DNA from: Megachile rotundata
Lineage: Eukaryota > Arthropoda > Insecta > Hymenoptera > Megachilidae
DNA length: 64,000 nucleotides
NCBI RefSeq assembly: GCF_050947335.1
Contig: NC_134993.1
Location: 6,138,001-6,202,000, forward strand
Direction of reading: 5' to 3'
Shown here: positions 41,483 to 51,900 of the stretch, one piece after another
Layout of the letters: each line of letters opens with the position of its first letter
Position numbering within the stretch: the stretch's first letter is position 1
The notes under the pieces: model-generated
Told to the model about the DNA's origin: nothing
Databases searched by the model: none
What the model saw: the letters and a program-made list of their open reading frames with translations, nothing else
Made by a program: the position numbers and the translations under genes

Positions 41483-43499
41483 TGTTGTCCCGAATTATCA
41501 TATTCCAATACACCCCTTACCGACTCGAGTGGAATTTTCTATAGGAAGTTAGGAGAAGCAAAAATTTCGAACACCGAGCTTCACCTCATAACATATAGTA
41601 ACTTAACTTATCTATCTCAGGCTAAAGCTCTCTTAGATTTACATTTTACTAAGTCACGAGAAATTTGTAACTTACTAAAAGAAGTCGCAGTATCTAAGCA
41701 ACAAAAGTCTCATTGTGAACAAACCTTACAATCTGTTCAAAATGAATTACAAAATATACATAACAAGGAGAAAATACTTCATGGATTAACAGGACACGAT
41801 GGGAAGCAACGTAGACGCCGCGGTCTAATTAATGGAGCTTCTTACGTTTTAAATTGGTTAATCGGCACCCCGGATGCCGACGATGCTAAATACTATACTG
41901 ATAGCATTGAAACTTTATTAAATGATAATAGGCAAACTCAAACTCTGCTAAAATCTCAGATACAGATAGTTTCTAGTACCATAAAAAATTTTAATAATTC
42001 AATTCAATCTTTAAAACTTACGGAGGATACCTTAAACAGCAATATGAAAGTAATTAATAAGTATATGTCAGAAACAAATAACTATGTTATAAACCTTTCG
42101 CTAGAAACAGCTATCATGGAACAAGTTGCTACTTTACTCTCCCTGTGCATTCAAGTTTCTGATTACTTTGATAAAAATATAGAATCTATCAATTTAGGAA
42201 ATCATAATATAATTTCCCCATTCTTAATAACCCCAAAGGATCTTTGCGAAGAATTGATTAATTACAAAGGTGAATTCGAGCTAATAATTACACCGACTTA
42301 CAAAAACTTACCTAAGATGTACAAATTAATGAGACTCCAAAGCATTACAATGAACGAACTCGTAGTATTTGTTATAAAGTTACCTCTTGTAAAAAGAACA
42401 AATTTTGATTTATACAACTTGATCCCATTACCTAACCAACATCAAAATACTTCTATCTTTTCATTTATCACACCCCAAAACCCGTATCTACTCCTTTCCC
42501 AACAAAAATCCAACTTTGCCGTCCTGTCGGATTTGAAAAATTGCGTCGAGTATTTGGAAGGGAAGTACGTATGCACCAACGTAAATACGGCAAGAACTAC
42601 TGAAGATTCTACCTGCGAGGTGCTGTTGCTATCCCCACATGTGAAACAAATACCACGGGACTGCCCAACGAAGACAGTAAATGCCGAAATGGAGATATGG
42701 ACCTACATCGGAAGCAATCAGTGGCTGTATATCCTGCGTAAGCCAACTACATTGACAGTCATTTGCGGCGAGAACAACAATGATCACATGGAGGACATTG
42801 TCTTACAAAAAACTGGTATGGTACAGTTACACAGTGGTTGCAAGGGATATACCATGCTATATTCGTTGGAACCTACAACAAATGTGAACAAAAATATCAG
42901 TCATTACGTTCCTCGAATCAATTTAGCCGAAGACGATTGTTGCATTTTGGCAACAAATTATTTACATCATAAAACAATAACATCCCTAAAACCCATAAAA
43001 CTCACAAATATCGACTTAAATGATTTAAAATTCAATAGCAAAAAAACTCAATGAATTCGACGAACTACTAACCCATCGTCTGAACGAACCCTTCATCGTC
43101 ACCCACACTAGTTGGTACACGATAACCCTAGGAGTAATAGGTGCCGTTTTAATCCTCGTTCTTTGTGGGAATTGCTGTCGATGGCTTGGTTGCTGGAACC
43201 TGCTCAAACGCCTGTGTTGTTTTACCAAAAGCCCAAGAACAGGAGAAATTGTGCCACCAATAATAAAAAATTTTGTTCACTGCAATTTCGATTCAAGCAA
43301 TCACAGTGAACACAGAGATCATTCCAATGAGATGATCCTGTTTGAACGGCGCGGAAGGGAACAAGCTTCTTCAGAACCAACAACATCCACTGGCATCACC
43401 GAGGGGAGAACCATGGACAAGCATCAATCTAGAGCGAACACCTACAACCTCCGATCCAAGTCTGGCTCAAGAACGCGGAAAAGTTCAACCCCCCTGTAA
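41434..43499 (+). pseudogene. env: Gypsy #2 envelope glycoprotein (baculovirus F-like type), frameshifted
   Basis: It overlaps the end of pol. From ATG 41434, a hydrophobic signal peptide (VLLLFLLIP) runs in the +1 frame. After a frameshift near 41520 the ectodomain reads on through GEAKISNTELH, a basic furin-type site (KQRRRRG) followed by a hydrophobic fusion-peptide-like stretch, a heptad-rich region (42044 onward) and paired cysteines. A second frameshift in an A-run near 43041 precedes the transmembrane segment (ITLGVIGAVLILVLCG, about 43123-43170) and a basic tail ending at TAA 43497-43499. Such proteins mediate membrane fusion in errantiviruses. This copy is inactive. Confidence 0.82.
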
Positions 43500-43663
43500 T
43501 TGTAGATTCCTACTAATTTATCAGTAGTCATTATAATTGTTAGAAAAATCATACCATGATCTCGTCATCAAACTAGTTTAGTATATATAGAATTAGTATA
43601 GAATCAAGACATTTATTCATATATGTAAAGCTAATTCACTTTTTACTACACTTATTTTAAGTA

Positions 43664-44564
43664 TACGAGGTGTGACACAAAAGTAACGAGACTAGTCCAA
43701 TAAATCATTGTACCTGCAGAATCAGTTCTCCGTGACATTATTACCTTCAAAGTAGTCCCCTTCAGCATTCACACACTTTTGCATTTGGTGCTGCCATTGC
43801 TGGTAACAATTCTGGAACGAGGTTTTTGGAAGTCCCTTTAGGAGATTCTCCGTTTCTGCCTGAACCTCTTTAACTGAGGTGAAATGAGTTCCCATTAAGC
43901 AAAATTTAACTTTAGGAAATAAAGAAAAGTCTCATGGAGCCAAATCAGGTGAATAAGGAGGATGCCCCATCACAGTAATATTTTTACTGGTCAGAAACTA
44001 CTTGGCAGACAGTGCCGTGTGAGCGGATGCATTGTCCTGGTGCAACGACCATCCATCGCTTCATAACTGTGGCCTTTCTTTCCAAATTTTTTCACTAAAT
44101 CTTTTTAGGACTTTAATGTAATAGTGTTGGTTAACAGTCTGACCACTGGGAAACCACTCAATTATTACAATTCCATTAATGCGGAATTTTGATTTTGACG
44201 TGCGTGCTTTTTTGGGTTTTGGGGATCCTGGAGACTTCCACTCCATTGACTGGCGCTTACATTCTGGGTCATAGGTAAAAATCCAAGTCTCATCACATGT
44301 TACAAAAGATTTCAACAAATTTTACAAAAAACTTGATGTTTATATGCTGTTCGACTTTTACATTAGACATTTTTCCGGCATAATGCAGTTGCACGTGTTC
44401 ACTAAATAACGCAATACTTCCAAATGGTATGACCGATTCAATCGAAATTGGCAACATGGATAGAGGAGGTATGTGGGATGATGCCACAAAAAACAATTGC
44501 TGCCAATTCCATTGTTTTTTCAAGCTACAGACCTAGTCTCGTTACTTTTGTGTCACACCTCGTA
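43664..44564 (-). mobile_element. internally deleted mariner element
   Basis: Perfect terminal inverted repeats of at least 30 bp (TACGAGGTGTGACACAAAAG onward) are flanked by TA (43662-43663, 44565-44566). On the minus strand the transposase part reads VTCDETWIFTYDPE (first Asp of the DD34D triad), HQDNAS-like, and SPDLAP followed by a stop. Length is 901 bp against about 1.3 kb for a full mariner, with the N-terminal half missing. It lies in the 3' untranslated part of Gypsy #2. Confidence 0.9.
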
Positions 44565-44698
44565 TATAAGATTTTGTATAACTAGTATAAGGTACAACAT
44601 TTAATTATAATAATTCCTCTCAGAACCACTAAATTCCTCCTTTTAAACAAAAACAGAAAAAAAAAAAAATTGTAAATTTTTGACTAAAAGGGGGGAGG

Positions 44699-45014
44699 TG
44701 TTGTATGTCCAACTACAAGAATCATTTCACAAACAGTACCGATTCATCCCTATATAAATCACTCCACAGACTCATCCCTATACAAACATACTAATCACGA
44801 TTCCTAAGTCTTAATCATCCTAGACCTCGCAACCATCCTGAGTCACGCTGTCCCTTGACCACCATCCCTACCACTACCTATCCTTAAGCTAGTATTTAAA
44901 AACCCCCAAGTTTTAGAATAAGTTTAGAATTAGAAATAGTTCGGTACTGAGCGAACCGCATTCGAGTTGTACGTTTCGTCTTCGTAATAAAGTGTTGTAT
45001 ACCAGAACCCAACA
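44699..45014 (+). repeat. 3' LTR of Gypsy #2
   Basis: 316 bp, one base different from the 5' LTR (TCTTAATCATCC against TCTTACTCATCC). Confidence 0.93.
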
Positions 45015-45018
45015 CAAT

Positions 45019-45596
45019 TATCCTATGTATTTAGTTCAACAGTCGGTAACTAGTATATACAGTGGCTCACGAATGTATTCGAACGCTTACATGTGCAAAC
45101 TTGAATGGCCGAAATAATGTACATTCTAGCAATTTACTGAAACAAGTGGATGTCAATAGGAAGATGGAAGTCTTAAGATTATGCCAGTAAAATTTGAAAA
45201 AGATTTAATAACGTAAAGAGGAGTTATGATACATTTATTAGAAACGCGCATGATAAGTGACTCACAAAAGTATTCGATTTTATCAGATAAAATCATTAAT
45301 CTATCTAATTTTGCGAAAGCGTATGTAGGTACACTTAGAGAATCACACTTAGGTCGGATTCCTCGCTGCGGTAGATTATAATGCGCTAATACCTCTACTT
45401 ATATAATGCGCTAATATCTCCCACCGGCATAGTCGGTTCGGTGAATCGACTACTGACAACCTATGGAATTAATGCTTAGAATCGATACAATAACGTATTT
45501 CTAGCATTCCTATACCATTTTGGCACGTTCGGATGAACAATTGCAGAATTTATCGATGAAACTCCTTTCCGCTTAGTCGGTTTAGTCCGGAGCCCG
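45019..45596. other. older repeat DNA between Gypsy #2 and #3
   Basis: It resumes the LTR interrupted at 31702 (CAGTCGGTAACTAG). A Tc1-type MITE end follows (CAGTGGCTCACGAATGTATT at 45060, GTGACTCACAAAAGTATTCG near 45257), then a reverse-oriented match to about 17830-17920 (GAATCACACTTAGGTCGGAT near 45340). No gene. Confidence 0.6.
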
Positions 45597-46663
45597 TGTG
45601 ACGTCGGGCCTCCGACGTTGACATAGAACATAAGACATGTATGTAGCCATAGAATATAAGATATGAATGTAACCATAGAATATAAGACACGTATGTAGCC
45701 ATAGAATATAAGATATGAATGTAACCATAGAGTGTAAGACATGTATGTAACCTTAGCCGTAAGACATTATTCACGCCATGTTTAACCATAGTAGCGTAGG
45801 AACCGCTCGACATTCCTTTCCCACAAGATAAGTCCTTTCCTCGAACTCAATCCCATAAACATCCTCCCGATAATCCAACTCATAAACATCCTCTCACGAC
45901 AACTCCTACATCTCGTCTTACAAACATCCTTCAAGATAAACTAATCAGAATATCCTTATCGACAACAGACCATAACATCCTCTCACGACAACTCCTACAT
46001 CTCGTCTTACAAACACCCTCCAAGATAAACTAATCAGAATATCCTTATCGACACCTAGCCATAACATCCTCTTACATCAGCCAGAACCTTCTAGAATGAT
46101 TTCCTTTGTCCTCAACCACTATAAAACCCAGCTCATTCCTTACCACCCAGAGTCAGTTGGCGCCAGTCCGCCCTAGTCTGCATACCGGTAACCTCAGTGC
46201 TAGGTAATCCTGCCTGAGGCCCGTCCAGTCATCCAGTATCACATCAGCCCAGCCTGATTCCTAGGGAGTCGTAAACGACTACCCATTTCGTCGAGCGAGT
46301 AAGCATAAGAGTATATCATAAAGGAACATTACCCATATCTACATATATATATATAATCAAGGATTTATTGGAGAATATACCATTATATAATTATAATTGT
46401 TGTCCTCTATCTTCAAATACCTGCACGACTTGAATCATACTATCACAACCTCCGAGCTTGCGTGATAAATCACGCAGGACGAGCCTAACAGCTACGACGA
46501 GGACATAGACGTCTCCAACGACAGCTGCTTCCACGGGACCCAGGGCCACGACGTAAGCCGACGAGCTACGCTAACCCGAAAGCTGAGCAAAATAATTAAA
46601 GGATACAGTCAGCGAGGCGAGTGAAATAGCACATTATTTCACTGGACGCCCCTGGCCGTAACA
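45597..46663 (+). repeat. 5' LTR of Gypsy #3
   Basis: 1067 bp. Near its start, a unit of about 26-30 bp containing CATAGAATATAAGA is repeated about five times (45625-45745), and a block of about 95 bp is duplicated (near 45890-45985 and 45978-46070). These periodic units create chance open frames. Confidence 0.95.
46120..46157 (+). promoter_or_regulatory. core promoter of the Gypsy #3 LTR
   Basis: TATAAAA (46120-46126) is followed 33 bp later by TCAGT (46153-46157), the arthropod initiator consensus. The same pair recurs in the 3' LTR. Confidence 0.7.
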
Positions 46664-47284
46664 AAATTGGTGACAGCGGTGGGATAGACTCAGCACCGTG
46701 GAGAGATAAGCTGCCTACAGCGAGTCAAGATTATGAAGCGTGTGAAAGAACAAAGCGGACAAGGAGGTCTCAAGATAAGAAGCGCGCCAGACGTTAGACG
46801 ACACCGGCCGGACGATCGACCGTACCGAGCGGGAGATAAGCGCGCCGCATTCCTGAGCGCGCCAGTTCCCACGACGCGCCGGGTCTCACGCCAGCGCGGG
46901 TGACGCATCCACTGCCGCCGCAGTAACGCGCTCATTCAGTCACGCTCCTTCGTACAGTGAAGACGTCGAGTTCGCGCTACAGAGTTTTTCGACAAGAGCA
47001 GATCCCTAACGTTCTTGACTTTGCAAGCGGTACGTGCGCTTCAGGGCTGTACTACCTCTTGCCTGGAAGAGGCTTAGGGCATTCTGTCTACAAGATTCGC
47101 TAGTTTTCCGTAGATATTTGTGTCACACTTGCGCGTAAAAGCGAAGGTGTTGCCACAGTATCGAAAGAGACTGCGAATTTTTCGCGTACAATTAAGTGAG
47201 TAGCTCAATTACGAGCCGACGACCGCTGTTGGTAACCGGATTTTTGCGCGTCCACGAACGCTGCTGAATACGCGAGCCAACAGC

Positions 47285-47751
47285 ATGCCGGTAAGTCATT
47301 GAGACTGAGTACAGGAATTGTACTTTTCCTTCGTAAGTAATAAATTTTAGTAATCATCGTTTGAAAATAGGGGAAAAGGAAGCGTGGCTGCCGCGCGGGC
47401 CGGCGAGTAAAGGCGAGGAAGCTCAAGCTCCTCGAAGAGAAGTTTCTACAACAAGTGTTTGGACCAGAAATTGTGACCTTGGATAGTGAATCGGACACTG
47501 GGACGTCGTCACGCGAAGTGCCGTGATTCAGCTACGACATTTTGGACACAAGAAGTGCCATAAAAGTGTATAACCACAGGGAAGTGCCAGACAAAGTATT
47601 GGTGGACTTTTTCCGGGCGTTCCGCGAGAACGAGTGGTCGTGTCCGCCCTCGGTAGACGAATTCTGCCGTCAACATGCCATCGCAACCGGCTGGGACTCA
47701 GAAAACGACGCCGATGGAACTCCGTTCGAGGCAGACGGAAATAATGAGTGA
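47285..47751 (+). pseudogene. candidate spliced small ORF upstream of Gypsy #3 gag
   Basis: ATGCCG (47285-47290) runs straight into a consensus donor (GTAAGT), and AAAATAG|GGG at 47364-47373 provides an acceptor. Joining them keeps a frame that reads a basic segment (KRKRGCRAGRR), then an acidic one, to TGA 47524-47526. The same frame continues without other stops through FFRAFRENEWSCPPSVDEFC to TGA 47749-47751, overlapping gag by about 77 bases. Splicing is inferred, and the function is unknown. Confidence 0.4.
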
Positions 47752-48901
47752 GGACGAAATGGCCATGGTGCAAAAGCAACAAATCGAAAAGGAAAGGCGC
47801 CTTCGAGAGGAAGCCCGAATGCTTGACAGCGAGAGACGAGAACTGGAGGAAGCTCGCCTGCGGAACGAAGCAGTGTTAGCAAAAATCCGGAAAGCTGAAA
47901 AGAGCCAAGGGGCGATACCGAGGAAAAGTGACATTCCCGAAGAACTACCCACGGAGATGGAGGTGCCAAGTGTTGCCGTTGCCAGTGAATCCGTCAGTTA
48001 TACCCTTAACGAAGCGGTAAAAATGGTGCCCGTTTTCAATGGTTCCTCACCGACTTTATTAACATTTACACGGGCGTGTAAAAGAGCCAGGCAGTTAATT
48101 CCCGCTCACGCCGAGGGAACACTGGTTAAACTCATTATTGGACACTTGAGTGGGCACGCCGCTGCCGCTGTGGAGGACGAAGAGATCTACACCGTCGCTG
48201 AGCTGTGCAACACCCTAAAGGACATCTTCGGACCACAACGCACCGTCGACTACTACCGCGGCGAATTAGCCAGTATCTACATGAAGAACGGTGAGCACGT
48301 TCTAGATTTTATAACCCGGGTAAAAGACTTGCGTGATGCGATCCTCGATTGCGACCGAGGCGCGCCTAATATCGATGAAATCAACAATTTCGCGAAAAGC
48401 TGTTTTATTGATGGGTTGATGTCACCCATGCGCTTGGAAGTGAAAGTGGTCGCGGCCGAACCTTTAAAATGCGTATTTCGAGAAGCCATCTCGGTGTTCA
48501 AGAGACTAGAGTTAGAAAAGTCGAGACAGGGCCGTACCGAAGTGCGCCGCGTGAATTTCGAACAGCGTGACGGAACTCCCGACTGGCGATCGAGTAGAGA
48601 CTTTAGAAGAAACGAATCTCCGCGTCGCGTTGATTTCGGAAGGCGTGATCAAAACTCGGAATGGCGCGAACGTCGTTTTGGCAGTCCGCCGCGTCGCGAC
48701 TCGTGGAAACCAACGTCGCCCGTTCCGCCGCGGAACTACCAGGCGAATCGGGGATTCACGCGATACCCCCGCGGAGATGATAGGAGAGATCCGCCGCTGC
48801 CCGATAGATTCTGCCGATACTGCAACATTCCGGGTCACGATCTGCACGAATGCAGAAAGCGTCGATACAACGAACAAATGCGAAATTCGGGAAACGAGTA
48901 A
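47675..48901 (+). CDS. gag: Gypsy #3 Gag
   Basis: It starts at ATG 47675, is 408 codons long and intact. Residues 25-80 are a charged coiled coil (KERRLREEARMLDSERRELE). The capsid region follows (MVPVFNGSSPTLLTFTRACK, residues about 115-290), then an Arg-rich segment of RRVDFGRRD-type repeats. The tail has one CCHC knuckle (CRYCNIPGHDLHEC). Gag assembles the particle and binds RNA. Its last codons carry the -1 slip site into pol. Confidence 0.92.
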   Translation: MPSQPAGTQKTTPMELRSRQTEIMSEDEMAMVQKQQIEKERRLREEARMLDSERRELEEARLRNEAVLAKIRKAEKSQGAIPRKSDIPEELPTEMEVPSVAVASESVSYTLNEAVKMVPVFNGSSPTLLTFTRACKRARQLIPAHAEGTLVKLIIGHLSGHAAAAVEDEEIYTVAELCNTLKDIFGPQRTVDYYRGELASIYMKNGEHVLDFITRVKDLRDAILDCDRGAPNIDEINNFAKSCFIDGLMSPMRLEVKVVAAEPLKCVFREAISVFKRLELEKSRQGRTEVRRVNFEQRDGTPDWRSSRDFRRNESPRRVDFGRRDQNSEWRERRFGSPPRRDSWKPTSPVPPRNYQANRGFTRYPRGDDRRDPPLPDRFCRYCNIPGHDLHECRKRRYNEQMRNSGNE

Positions 48902-51900
48902 GCCCTCCCGCCCGCGACGAACAAAGGACGGGAGGGCCCAAGCACGAAAACAGTGCACGCGGTAACGTTGGATCACGCAGAGTCAACTGTGTCGATTGCT
49001 GGGGAGGAACAACAATCCCCCAAATCAGAATAAGCGCGCCGGAGTTAAAATCAATATCAGTCATGATGGTCGACACTGGTGCCGAACCGAACTTAATAAA
49101 ACTCGGCGCTCTGAAACCTCACACGCAAGTAAACGTCAAGGAGGAAACAAAATTTTCGGGGGTCACATCGCACACTGTCACGACCCTTGGCACAACAAAC
49201 GTTACGTTATTCGGGGAACGATTCGAATTCTACGTAGTCCCCGATTCCTTCCCTATACCCATGCGCGGAATACTGGGACGCCCTTTCCTAGAGGACGCCG
49301 ATGTTTCGATGAGGAGCCGATGCGTCCGGTGGAGAAACTTAATCCTGCCATTCGACCAGACCAGACCCGATTCGAGGCCAGCACGCCTAAGGGAGATGTT
49401 CAGTAAAGTAAAAATAGACGAAACAGTTGAGCTGGCCACCGAGCGCGGCGGTAGCCACACTCGAGAAATCGGTCGTACTCTTCCCATACATTCGGACGCG
49501 ACAGAACTAGGCGCAAAAGGTTCACGCGGTCAGTCCCCATTGCCAACAACGTCCGCACAAATACCAGATCGGGATGATGAAATTAACGACTCCGACAGGG
49601 ACTCACCGGAGTCCGAGACCGAACAGAATAATAACCACGTTACACGGGAAGGACCGATTATAGTTAACATCCGAGATCGGTTAACCATGAGACGAGACAA
49701 TTTAGTTTGCTTTGTCTCGGTGGATCAGCACCTGTTAGATCAAGGGGGACGGGATCTGGTGAACGAGGGAAAGCTGGAGATCCCGGATGACCTCGAAGCA
49801 ACCGTTCCACGGGTTATCAGAGGCGCGACTCATAGTATCATCCTTCTGCCAATCGCCACTTACGTAACGCAAAAACCCTCCGCGGACGGTGTATTAGCAT
49901 GTATACAGTCTCTCTGCAACACTGCAGAAGAGCTAGGATTAAGCTCATTTAGCATATCAAAAATCGATTTCGAGAAGGCGCCATGGGCTTACGTGAACCA
50001 AGTATTGTCAGACCTGTTTAGCGAAACGAGGGTTAAGATCTTTGTCTGCGCACACAAAATTCGGATACCATCCGAGGGCGAACGGCGGGGCATACTTATC
50101 GAGAACCACGCCTCGGCTTTCGCTGGGCATAAAGGGATAAACAAAACCTACCGAAGGATCAGGGAGAGATATTATTGGCCGACGTTAAAGGGTAACGTGC
50201 GGGACTTGGTGAATTCTTGTGTTAGCTGTCAGAAAAAGAAACTAACCAGAGTAAAAACGCGACAACCCATGACGATAACCGACACTCCAGGACAGGTTTT
50301 CGATAAGATATCGCTCGACCTCGTTGGCCCTCTACCCTGCACGGAGGCAGGAAACAAATATATTCTCACCATTCAGGACCTGCTCTCAAAATATTCGGTA
50401 GCCATACCATTGCAAGACGCATCAGCCATCGAAACGGCGGATGCATTCATAAATCATTTCGTCTCGCGATTCGGAACGCCCAAAGCGATGCTGACCGACC
50501 AGGGAGCAAACTTCATTAGCTCCCTAATGAAAACCATCGCGACAAAACTCAAAATTACGAAATTTCGAACAACAGCGTTTCACCCCCAAAGTAATGGATC
50601 CATCGAACGCTCCCACCACGTACTCACCGAATACTTGAAACAGTATATAGAAAAGCGTGACTGGGACAAGTGGTTAGATTTAGCAATGTTTAGCTACAAT
50701 ACGAGTGTCCATGAGGGCACCCACTACACCCCACACGAGTTAGTATTTGGCGACCCCGCGCGCGTCCCTACGGCAGATACGATGTTAGTCGAAACAACCA
50801 ACGAGTCGTACAACCAATACCTGCGAGATTTACAAACTAAGGTGACACAGGTCGTGAGTGATGCGCGTAGGAATCTTATGGATGCAAAAGAAAAATCCAA
50901 ACGACACTACGATCGCCGTGTGCATGTAGAAAGCTTTAAGGTTGGAGAACGGGTTATGCTGTTGAATGATTTGCGCCGCGATAAATTCGACGATGAGTAT
51001 CTTGGACCATACGAAATCCGGTGGGTATTCCCAAACGGAAATGTAAAAATAGTTGTGAAAGGACGAATGAAAATTGTGCATGCGAACCGCCTGAAGAAGT
51101 TCAAAGCCGCCCCCATCGCGTCGGTATTCACGGCTCGCACGTCACCCCCACTCCCAACGACGAACGACAGAGGGAAAACCCCCAGGTCTACAAGGAGTCA
51201 CTCGTCTTTAGTCCGGCGAACAAAACACTTCATCATGTGGGCTCTAATACTACTAGTCACCATCCACCAAGCATCAGGATTGATTGGCTACGATTGCAGC
51301 GGACCAACACTCAACATCTCCACCTTCTCCATCGTCGATCAACTGGACTGTTCTCCCCAAAGCATCGAGCCATTAACAGAACTAAAGGACATACAATTAC
51401 TACAATTGGGCGACTTCAACGAGACTCCGGTCATCCAATGCCGATTGGAGATAGACAGGACCATTTATTACTGCGGAATGCATTCGCACGTATCAGTGGT
51501 ACATAACGGACGGCAGCAATACATATTTTCTACGACACATGAGACCTGTCGAAACCTGCAAGTAACCGGAACCATAGCAATCACGCCATCAGTACAAGTC
51601 ACAGGAATTCAGCCGAATTCAACTAGCCACGTTAGCCTGACAATCGCCGGGAGGATTGACACCCAAGGAACCTGTTCTGGGACAACGTATGCAGACCCAT
51701 ATGGATCTTGGACAGACGTGGTGGTTCAGGCATCAGTTACAGTGTCCATCAAAAACTACGTGACACCAGTTAAACTGGATACAAACCAGGTGATTCTTCG
51801 ATCGGGACAACGCTGCTCGCTGCAGGCGGGAAGCTGCTTGGACGCCGAAGATGGCTACACCTACTGGGAACCAGTGCCCAGCGATTCCTGCCATTTCAAC

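Larger units (their letters stand above)
31703..45014 (+). mobile_element. Gypsy LTR retrotransposon #2 with env, carrying Copia and mariner insertions
   Basis: LTRs of 316 bp (31703-32018, 44699-45014) begin TGTTG, end CAACA, and differ at one base that I noticed. They are flanked by a CAAT duplication (31699-31702, 45015-45018). Order: LTR, primer site, gag, protease, RT-RNase H, integrase, env, polypurine tract (AAAAGGGGGGAGG, 44686-44698), LTR. Frameshifts in gag, pol and env plus two insertions make it inactive. The layout is that of env-bearing insect errantiviruses. Confidence 0.93.

Noticed and set aside
45476..45813. Reverse-strand frames with repeated YILWLHSYLIFYGYIH strings (also 53148-53496)
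   Set aside because: Chance translation of the tandem units in the Gypsy #3 LTRs; identical in both LTRs.
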